Origin: Planctomycetota bacterium
GTDB lineage: Bacteria > Planctomycetota > Phycisphaerae > Sedimentisphaerales > Anaerohalosphaeraceae
Direction of reading: 5' to 3'
Assembly (NCBI GenBank): GCA_012519365.1
Contig: JAAYQH010000287.1
Coordinates: forward strand, 1-8,312
Length of the DNA: 8,312 bases
Shown here: in pieces, positions 1-8,312 of the stretch
Position numbering within the stretch: position 1 is the first letter of the stretch
Layout of the letters: every line of letters begins with the position of its first letter
Made by a program: the position numbers and the translations under genes
The notes under the pieces: model-generated
Databases searched by the model: none
What the model was told of the DNA's origin: nothing
What the model saw: the letters and a program-made list of their open reading frames with translations, nothing else

Positions 1-1155
1 GACATGGTAAACTGGACCGATCATGGTTCCCCGTTGTCTTACAAAGATTTCAGTTGGGCAAGTGGGGATGCCTGGGCGGGTCAATGTATTTACAGAAACG
101 GAAAGTTCTATTTTTATGTTCCCATGAAACTGAAAGTCGGCGGCAAGGCCATCGGCGTGGCGGTCGCAACCGACCCGACAGGGCCGTTCAAAGACCCCCT
201 CGGACACCCCCTGGTGGGCAATGACGGCAGTTGGGGTGACATCAACCCGACGGTATTTATCGATGACGACGGCCAGGCATACCTGTACTGGGGCAATCCC
301 TACCTGCGGTATGTGAAATTGAATGAAGATATGATTTCGTGTTCCGGCGATGTTGTCGAGGTTCCGCTGACCGCCGAGAGTTTCGGCGTTCGCAGCAAAG
401 ACGACCGAGCCACCCAGTATGAGGAAGGGCCTTGGCTATATAAGCGAAACGATTTGTACTACATGCTGTTTGCCGCCGGGCCGATTCCCGAACATATCGC
501 GTATTCGACCGCTCCCAGTGCTACCGGGCCGTGGACATTCAGAGGCGTCATTATGCCCACCCAGGCGACGAGCGCCTTTACCAACCATCCGGGGGTGTGC
601 GAATATAAGGGCAACTGGTACTTCTTTTATCACAATGCCGCTCTGCCGGGCGGCGGAGGCTTCCACCGTTCGGTATGCGTCGAGCAGTTTGAGTACAATG
701 AAGACGGGACAATCCCGACTATCAAGATGACCAAAGAGGGAGCGCCTCAAATAGGGCATCTTAATCCTTATGACACCGTACAGGCAGAAACCATTTGCTG
801 GGCGTCGGGTGTCAAGACCGAACGAAGCAGCGAGGGCGGGATGAATGTCTGCAATATCGAAAACGGCGATTACATCAAGGTCAAAGGAGTGGATTTCAGT
901 AAGGGGGCATCCTCTTTCGAGGCCCGCGTTGCCTCCGGCTCTGAAGGCGGTACGATTGAGATTCGACTCGGCGGCCCGAAGGGAACTCTGGCGGGAACCT
1001 GCGCAGTTCCCGGCACCGGCGGCTGGCAAACTTGGAAAACCGTCACCTGCACGGTTAACGGCGCTGCCGGCATTCACGACTTGTTCTTTGTTTTCACCGG
1101 CGACAGCGGCCTGCTGATAAACTTCAACTGGTGGAAATTTCATCCGGTAAAATAA
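1..1155 (+). CDS. GH43 family arabinofuranosidase/xylosidase with C-terminal CBM6 (5' end missing)
   Basis: This is the 3' part of a gene for a secreted glycoside hydrolase family 43 enzyme that probably removes arabinose, or xylose, from arabinoxylan. The reading frame is open to base 1, so the ATG at 4 is an internal methionine and not the start; the signal peptide and first blade with the catalytic base Asp lie upstream. Counting that Met as 1, the GH43 propeller runs to about residue 250. The pKa-modulating Asp is D79 in GDINPTVF (codon 238-240). The general acid is E141 in YEEGPW (codon 424-426), and the WYFFYH motif near 205-210 is typical of the family. Residues about 258-379 form a CBM6 beta-sandwich (VQAETI at its start, INFNWWKF at its end), which in this family binds xylan chains. 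The subfamily cannot be fixed by eye, so arabinofuranosidase versus xylosidase stays open. The gene ends with TAA, 250 bases before the next gene. Confidence 0.9.
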   Translation, partial: DMVNWTDHGSPLSYKDFSWASGDAWAGQCIYRNGKFYFYVPMKLKVGGKAIGVAVATDPTGPFKDPLGHPLVGNDGSWGDINPTVFIDDDGQAYLYWGNPYLRYVKLNEDMISCSGDVVEVPLTAESFGVRSKDDRATQYEEGPWLYKRNDLYYMLFAAGPIPEHIAYSTAPSATGPWTFRGVIMPTQATSAFTNHPGVCEYKGNWYFFYHNAALPGGGGFHRSVCVEQFEYNEDGTIPTIKMTKEGAPQIGHLNPYDTVQAETICWASGVKTERSSEGGMNVCNIENGDYIKVKGVDFSKGASSFEARVASGSEGGTIEIRLGGPKGTLAGTCAVPGTGGWQTWKTVTCTVNGAAGIHDLFFVFTGDSGLLINFNWWKFHPVK

Positions 1156-1304
1156 GGCAAGACGACGAAATACGGCGGGCGGCAGACTCGAATCGCCGTT
1201 GCTGCGAATGGCACAAAGCAGAGCAAGGCGTTATTGTTTATGAATACGAATACCTGTCTTGCGGTTTTCGGAGAAATGAGATTCTGATGATTAGAGAGTC
1301 AAAC

Positions 1305-1337
1305 AATCCATTTGCGATTCTTCGCGCGATGGTGATT
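1305..1337 (+). other. Imperfect stem-loop in the gap upstream of the large xylanase gene
   Basis: The 250-base gap 1156-1405 holds no convincing gene. It contains an imperfect hairpin: AAT (1305-1307) pairs with ATT (1335-1337), CCAT (1308-1311) with ATGG (1329-1332) across a TG bulge, and GCGA (1314-1317) with TCGC (1322-1325) around a TTCT loop. No run of T follows, so it does not look like an intrinsic terminator. It could be part of the mRNA leader of the downstream gene or a chance structure. I see no clear sigma-70 promoter in the gap. Confidence 0.25.
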
Positions 1338-1369
1338 TGTAGAAGGCTGTCTTAATTGTATGCAAGTAA

Positions 1370-4639
<3,270 letters not shown>

Positions 4640-4659
4640 ATCAGAATCAGACGGGATGA

Positions 4660-5817
4660 ATGTCAGCAATGAATAACAGACGATTGTTCGGTAGTGCCTG
4701 TTTTCTGATGCTGTGGACGTTATCCGTGGCCGGTCAGGCTTTACCGTCTCTTAAAGATGCGTATAGAACTGCTTTCCGGATTGGCGCAGCGGTCAACGAG
4801 GAAATCGTTTCGGGCGCCGATTCGGCCTCTCGACAGATTGTCATTGCACAGTTTAATTCAATCACGCCGGAAAACGAGATGAAAGCTGAGACGCTTAATC
4901 CTGAACCGGGTGTATGGAATTTCGGCCCGGCCGATCAAATGGTTGCATTTGCGGAAAAATACAACCTGTTTCTGGTAGGGCACACTCTCGTCTGGCACAA
5001 TCAAACGCCGGAGTGGTTTTTTCGGGACGCCGAAGGCAATCCCAACACGCCTCATGCCCAGATCGAGCGGATGCGCAGTTATATCCGAACGGTGGCCGGA
5101 CGCTATGCAGGTCGGGTCCATGCCTGGGATGTCGTCAATGAGATCATCGACAATGACGGTTCGTATCGGCCCACCGCATGGGTCAAAACCATCGGCAGCG
5201 GCGAGGATCTGGTCAAACTGGCGTTTACATTTGCTGCTGAATACGCACCGGATGCCGAGTTGTATTATAACGATTTCAACGCCTGGCGCCCGGCCAAACG
5301 AGACGGAATCGTACGTATGGTCAAGATGCTGCAGGCCGAAGGCATCCGCATTGACGGGATTGGTATTCAAGGCCATTGGGGGCTTAATTATCCCAAGACC
5401 GAGTACATTGAGGTTGCCATTGAAGCCTATGCCGCGCTGGGTATAAAGGTGATGATTACCGAGCTGGATGTCGATGTCCTGCCTTTGACTCGGGAAGGGC
5501 AGATCATTGGTCAGGTGATGAGCGATCTGCAGTTTCAATTGGAAGAATTCAAGGCGTTTCTGGATCCCTACGCAAACGGGCTTCCCGACGCCGTGCAGCG
5601 GCAGTTGGCTGACCGCTATGCGGAGTTATTCGGGATTTTTTATAGAAAGCGAGACAAGATTGATCGAGTCACACTGTGGGGTGTGCATGACGGCATGTCG
5701 TGGAAGAACGATTACCCAGTTCCGAACAGAACCAATTACCCCTTGTTGTTCGACCGAAACAGGCAGCCCAAATCCGCATTTGAGGCGGTGCTGAATGTGC
5801 CGTCCCAATTGCAGTAG
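4660..5817 (+). CDS. GH10 endo-beta-1,4-xylanase, secreted
   Basis: The 385-residue protein is a single-domain retaining xylanase that cuts the xylan backbone outside the cytoplasm. Residues 1-27 form a signal peptide with an NNRR n-region, a hydrophobic core and AGQA before the cleavage site. The rest is one GH10 barrel. ITPENEMK (68-75) and GHTLVWHNQ (107-115) are substrate-binding motifs of the family. The acid/base is E161 in WDVVNE (codon 5140-5142) and the nucleophile E268 in ITELD (codon 5461-5463). The segment about 271-316 before QLADRYAELF is an extended loop that I recall from Bacteroidetes-type GH10 enzymes. The gene starts 20 bases after the stop of the large enzyme gene, consistent with one transcript. 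Two starts are possible, 4660 and 4669 (three codons later). A GGGA at 4653-4656 is too close to the first and rather far from the second, so spacing does not decide. It is a paralogue of the GH10 domain just upstream and lacks any extra binding domain. Confidence 0.95.
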   Translation: MSAMNNRRLFGSACFLMLWTLSVAGQALPSLKDAYRTAFRIGAAVNEEIVSGADSASRQIVIAQFNSITPENEMKAETLNPEPGVWNFGPADQMVAFAEKYNLFLVGHTLVWHNQTPEWFFRDAEGNPNTPHAQIERMRSYIRTVAGRYAGRVHAWDVVNEIIDNDGSYRPTAWVKTIGSGEDLVKLAFTFAAEYAPDAELYYNDFNAWRPAKRDGIVRMVKMLQAEGIRIDGIGIQGHWGLNYPKTEYIEVAIEAYAALGIKVMITELDVDVLPLTREGQIIGQVMSDLQFQLEEFKAFLDPYANGLPDAVQRQLADRYAELFGIFYRKRDKIDRVTLWGVHDGMSWKNDYPVPNRTNYPLLFDRNRQPKSAFEAVLNVPSQLQ

Positions 5818-5876
5818 CGTATGCTTGAGCCGGATGGAGTTCTTTGACATATGAGTACCTTATGGATAAACAGGAA

Positions 5877-5880
5877 AGGA
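5877..5880 (+). promoter_or_regulatory. Ribosome binding site deciding the start of the GH8-esterase gene
   Basis: AGGA, within a purine-rich run from 5872 to 5884, lies 8 bases before the ATG at 5889. The frame is open further upstream to a TTG at 5844 and an ATG at 5862. The ATG at 5862 has only GAG (5853-5855) at a usable distance, so 5889 is favoured. Against this, a start at 5862 would add Lys and Arg residues ahead of the hydrophobic segment, giving the signal peptide a more normal charged n-region. Confidence 0.45.
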
Positions 5881-5888
5881 AAAGCCAG

Positions 5889-8054
5889 ATGGGACATTTG
5901 ATGAGTCTGACAGTGTGCGCGGTGTGTTATTTTTCGGTTGCGGTGATGGCCGATGATGTGGACGATCCGCGTGGCAAGATGACGCCCTGGGACAAAGGCG
6001 CGTGGGAAACGGGACAATACCGGAATGTATTTCTTGAAGCCGGTTACAAGCAAGAAGACATCGACGCCAAGCTGGCCAAGGCGTATGAGGATCTGTTTGA
6101 AGGGCCGAACCGCGTCTATTTCGAAGTGGGCGAGGATATGGCGTACGTTTCCGACCTGAAGAACCAAGATGCCCGCAGCGAAGGCCTTTCGTACGGCATG
6201 ATGGCAGCGGTGCAGTTAGACAAAAAAGAGGTTTTCGACCGCCTGTGGCGATGGACGGTCAAATATATGCAGCATCAGGACGGCCCGCGGGAAGGTTATT
6301 TTGCCTGGTCGGTTAATCCTGAAACGGGAAGAAAAAATTCTCAGGGATCGGCCTCCGACGGAGAATTGTATTTCATCACTGCGTTGCTGTTTGCGTCCAA
6401 TCGGTGGGGCAATGACACCGGCATCGACTATTACGCCGAGGCCCGACGGATTCTGGACGCGATGTGGAGCAAAGATGGAACTGCCGGCGTCAGAAACATC
6501 ATCAACACTGAACACAAAATGATTACGTTTGTCCCCGAGGGCCGGGGATACAACTGGACGGACCCGTCTTACCACGTGCCGGCGTTTTTTGAAATCTGGG
6601 CCGAGTACGCCAAAGACGGTCGGGAGGACTTCTATCGAGAATGTGCCGATGTGACCCGCGCATTCCTGCACAAGGCTTGTCATCCGGTCACCGGCCTGAC
6701 CCCGGATTACGCCGAGTATGACGGTTCTCCCTTGCCAGGGCGGATGAGCGAGTTCGGCTTTGATTCCTGGCGTGTGCCCATGAACATCGCTATGGATTAT
6801 TCGTGGTTCGCCAAGGACAAGAACTGGCAAATAGACTACGGCAGAAGACTTCATGACTTTCTGTATTCCCAGGGCGTCAACACATTTGTCGATCAATACA
6901 GTCTCGACGGGTCGCCTCGCGAAAGAATCATGCGTGCGCCCGGCTATCGTTCAGTGCGTCATTCTTTGGGGTTTGTCAGCACTGCGGCTGCGGCCTCAAT
7001 TATGGGCACTCAGGCCAAAAGCTGGAAATTCGTCGATGGTATCTGGAATGCCAAACTGGAACCTTATGAAGACGGCTACTTCGATCCGTACTACGACGGT
7101 TTTCTGTATCTGTTCAGCTTGATGCACTTAAGCGGCAACTACCGGATCATTAAGCCCGCCGAGGTGGTGCACAATGATGCCGCCGCCGATCTCCAAATCA
7201 TAGGTACAGAAACGGCCTCCCGCACAGTGGAAGGCGGCGGCACAGGTCCGTACAAAGCGATTATGGTCAGCGACAGCAGTCTTGCCACTCATACCGTCTT
7301 TCGTCCCCAAGACCTCGATGTGTTTGGCCAAAGCAATAAGCTGCCAATCATTGCCTGGGGCAACGGGGCTTGTGCAAATTCGCCCTGGGAACACGTGAAC
7401 TTTTTGTCTGAGGTGGCCTCGCACGGTTTTTTGGTGATTGCGATTGGCCCGATGCCTCAGGAAGGCCAGCGGGGCGGAGGAAGGTCGGTATCTTCGCAGC
7501 TCATTGACGCTATCGATTGGTCCATTGCTCAAAACAGCGACCCCACAAGCCCCTACTATAACAAGATTGACACGACAAAGATTTCCGTCAGCGGCATGTC
7601 CTGCGGCGGTTTGCAGGCACTGGAGGTTGCTCCCGACCCGCGTATAACGACGGCGATTGTCTGTAACAGCGGAATTTTGCCCAATCGGTCCGGCGGTATG
7701 CCCGGGATGCCCGCTCTGGAAAAAAATCAGCTTGAGAAGCTGCATTCACCTGTCTTGTATCTCTTGGGTGGCCCGTCGGATATTGCGTATAGCAATGGGA
7801 TGGACGATTTTCAGCGGATTAACCATGTGCCGGTGTTCGCGGCCAATCTGGATGTCGGGCACGGTGGAACGTACAGACAGCCGCATGGCGGTGAGTTTGC
7901 CGTTGTCGCAACCGCTTGGTACCGATGGCTCTTGAAGGGCGATGAGGAGGCCGGGAAAATGTTCACCGGTCGGCCGTGCGGACTGTCGCAAAGACCCGGA
8001 TGGGTCGTGGAAAAGAAAAATTTTGATCAATCTCGGTTTTTGCCGGATGAGTGA
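5889..8054 (+). CDS. GH8 reducing-end xylose-releasing exo-oligoxylanase fused to an alpha/beta-hydrolase esterase
   Basis: From the ATG at 5889 the protein has 721 residues. Residues 1-21 are a signal peptide ending VMA. Residues about 22-422 are a complete GH8 domain of the Rex type, which releases xylose from the reducing end of xylo-oligosaccharides. E98 in RSEGLSYGMM is the proposed general acid, D157 in SASDGE the second conserved acid, and D292 in FDSWRVPMN the proposed base. An R357-H358-S359 triplet sits where Rex enzymes carry the His-containing loop that blocks one end of the cleft. Residues about 436-685 are an alpha/beta hydrolase: WGNGAC (490-495) near the oxyanion region, nucleophile S571 in GMSCGG, acid D631 in GGPSD, His658 in VGHGGT. 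Its ester substrate is unknown; acetyl or feruloyl groups on xylan are a guess from context. The gene follows the GH10 gene by 71 bases and is probably in the same operon. Starts at 5862 or the TTG at 5844 are alternatives. Confidence 0.9.
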   Translation: MGHLMSLTVCAVCYFSVAVMADDVDDPRGKMTPWDKGAWETGQYRNVFLEAGYKQEDIDAKLAKAYEDLFEGPNRVYFEVGEDMAYVSDLKNQDARSEGLSYGMMAAVQLDKKEVFDRLWRWTVKYMQHQDGPREGYFAWSVNPETGRKNSQGSASDGELYFITALLFASNRWGNDTGIDYYAEARRILDAMWSKDGTAGVRNIINTEHKMITFVPEGRGYNWTDPSYHVPAFFEIWAEYAKDGREDFYRECADVTRAFLHKACHPVTGLTPDYAEYDGSPLPGRMSEFGFDSWRVPMNIAMDYSWFAKDKNWQIDYGRRLHDFLYSQGVNTFVDQYSLDGSPRERIMRAPGYRSVRHSLGFVSTAAAASIMGTQAKSWKFVDGIWNAKLEPYEDGYFDPYYDGFLYLFSLMHLSGNYRIIKPAEVVHNDAAADLQIIGTETASRTVEGGGTGPYKAIMVSDSSLATHTVFRPQDLDVFGQSNKLPIIAWGNGACANSPWEHVNFLSEVASHGFLVIAIGPMPQEGQRGGGRSVSSQLIDAIDWSIAQNSDPTSPYYNKIDTTKISVSGMSCGGLQALEVAPDPRITTAIVCNSGILPNRSGGMPGMPALEKNQLEKLHSPVLYLLGGPSDIAYSNGMDDFQRINHVPVFAANLDVGHGGTYRQPHGGEFAVVATAWYRWLLKGDEEAGKMFTGRPCGLSQRPGWVVEKKNFDQSRFLPDE

Positions 8055-8057
8055 CAC

Positions 8058-8072
8058 TTTTTTTCAAAAAAA
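8058..8072. repeat. T7-C-A7 perfect inverted repeat after the GH8-esterase gene
   Basis: Seven T, one C and seven A lie three bases after the stop codon of the GH8-esterase gene. The repeat is perfectly symmetric but has no G/C stem and a loop too short for a stable hairpin, so I do not call it a terminator. It may be an A/T-rich element upstream of the sigma factor promoter, or simply the low-complexity start of the intergenic gap. Confidence 0.3.
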
Positions 8073-8102
8073 TGCTCCCTGCGTGTGATTCCCTGTAAGC
8101 GT

Positions 8103-8109
8103 CGTCTAA
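8103..8109 (+). promoter_or_regulatory. Possible ECF-type promoter -10 element before the sigma factor gene
   Basis: CGTCTAA resembles the -10 motif recognised by many ECF sigma factors, and many ECF genes are autoregulated. It sits 18 bases before the ATG at 8128. No good -35 partner (GGAAC or TGTAAC) is visible at 15-17 bases upstream; a TGTAAG at 8094-8099 is too close. The leader would be only about a dozen bases. This is a weak call. Confidence 0.25.
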
Positions 8110-8127
8110 ATTGTCGGGATCTTGAAA

Positions 8128-8312
8128 ATGACGGAGAATGAGGATTCAAAAAGTTGTGAATTTGTGCAGCTTTTCCTGATGAGTCAACGTCGGATTTATG
8201 GCTATGTGATGACATTGGTTCCCAATGTGTCGGATGCGGATGATATTGTTCAGGAAACGGCGTCTGTGATGTGGACTAAATTCGGCGAGTATGAACCGGG
8301 GACCGATTTTAC
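8128..8312 (+). CDS. ECF-type RNA polymerase sigma-70 factor, N-terminal part (3' end off window)
   Basis: The frame opens at ATG 8128 and stays open to the window end: 61 full codons. The product is an ECF sigma factor, which directs RNA polymerase to a specific promoter set. The visible part is region 2. A helix containing QRRIYGYVMTLV is followed by DADDIVQET (about residues 37-45), the conserved region 2.2 motif that contacts core polymerase, then MWTKFGEYEPGTDF. The sequence resembles the Rhodopirellula/Verrucomicrobium sigma family. Region 4 and any anti-sigma gene lie beyond the window. A weak GGGA (8116-8119) is 8 bases before the ATG, and an in-frame stop at 8107-8109 limits upstream extension to a TTG at 8122. 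The gene starts 73 bases after the GH8-esterase gene on the same strand. Whether it controls the xylanase genes cannot be seen here. Confidence 0.85.
   Translation, partial: MTENEDSKSCEFVQLFLMSQRRIYGYVMTLVPNVSDADDIVQETASVMWTKFGEYEPGTDF

Noticed and set aside
436..1143. Long open frame on the - strand under the GH43-CBM6 gene
   Set aside because: It lies wholly antisense to a gene with clear family motifs and its product resembles nothing recognisable. It is a shadow of G+C-biased codon use.
1172..1199. Inverted repeat ACGGCG/CGCCGT shortly after the GH43 stop, as a terminator
   Set aside because: The stem is only 6 base pairs with a 16-base loop and no T-run follows, so an intrinsic terminator is not supported.
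1131..1355. Small + strand reading frame (74 codons) crossing the end of the GH43 gene and the following gap
   Set aside because: It starts inside the GH43 coding region, has no ribosome binding site of note, and its product has no recognisable domain or membrane/signal pattern. It is most likely chance.
4858..5538. 226-codon open frame on the - strand under the GH10 gene
   Set aside because: It is antisense to conserved GH10 motifs including both catalytic glutamates, and the product has no recognisable features.
5844..5872. TTGACA (5844-5849) as the -35 of a sigma-70 promoter before the GH8-esterase gene
   Set aside because: The hexamer is perfect, but at 17 bases the -10 would be TAAACA, a poor match, and the transcript would begin at the ribosome binding site. 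The genes are close enough for one operon.
8058..8072. T7-C-A7 tract as an intrinsic terminator for the enzyme operon
   Set aside because: It has no G/C-rich stem and a one-base loop, so no stable RNA hairpin is expected; kept only as a repeat.

Overview
The window is a one-strand (+) cluster of secreted xylan-degrading enzymes followed by the start of a transcription factor gene. In order it holds: the 3' part of a GH43-CBM6 arabinofuranosidase/xylosidase gene (1-1155); a 250-base gap; a very large four-part enzyme gene reading CBM48-like, CE1 feruloyl esterase, GH62 arabinofuranosidase, GH10 xylanase (1406-4639); a stand-alone GH10 endoxylanase gene (4660-5817); a gene fusing a GH8 reducing-end-xylose-releasing exo-oligoxylanase to a C-terminal alpha/beta-hydrolase esterase (about 5889-8054); and the first 61 codons of an ECF-type sigma-70 factor gene that runs off the right edge (8128-8312).

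The organism is probably a member of the Planctomycetota (Phycisphaerae/Sedimentisphaerales-like) or a related PVC bacterium. This is inference. It rests on the style of the sigma factor N-terminus, which resembles the Rhodopirellula/Verrucomicrobium sigma family, on moderately high G+C judged by eye, on multidomain secreted glycoside hydrolases, and on the absence of any SusC/SusD pair in the visible part of what would be a polysaccharide locus in Bacteroidetes. No rRNA or other phylogenetic marker is present, so this stays tentative.

The genes fit one job: dismantling feruloylated arabinoxylan outside the cytoplasm. GH10 enzymes cut the xylan backbone. GH62 and probably the GH43 protein remove arabinose side groups. 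The CE1 domain would remove ferulate. The GH8 protein would trim the resulting xylo-oligosaccharides one xylose at a time from the reducing end, while its attached esterase could clear an ester decoration from the same oligosaccharides. Three genes have visible N-terminal signal peptides; the fourth is cut off at its 5' end. The 20-base gap between the large enzyme and the second GH10 gene, and the short gap to the GH8 gene, suggest co-transcription. The sigma factor gene may be a local regulator or simply the next locus; the sequence does not decide.

The most notable items are the two fusion architectures (CE1-GH62-GH10 and GH8-esterase), the presence of a GH62 domain in what looks like a planctomycete-type genome, and departures from the usual sequence around the CE1 active site. 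No mobile elements, CRISPR arrays, tRNAs or rRNAs were seen.
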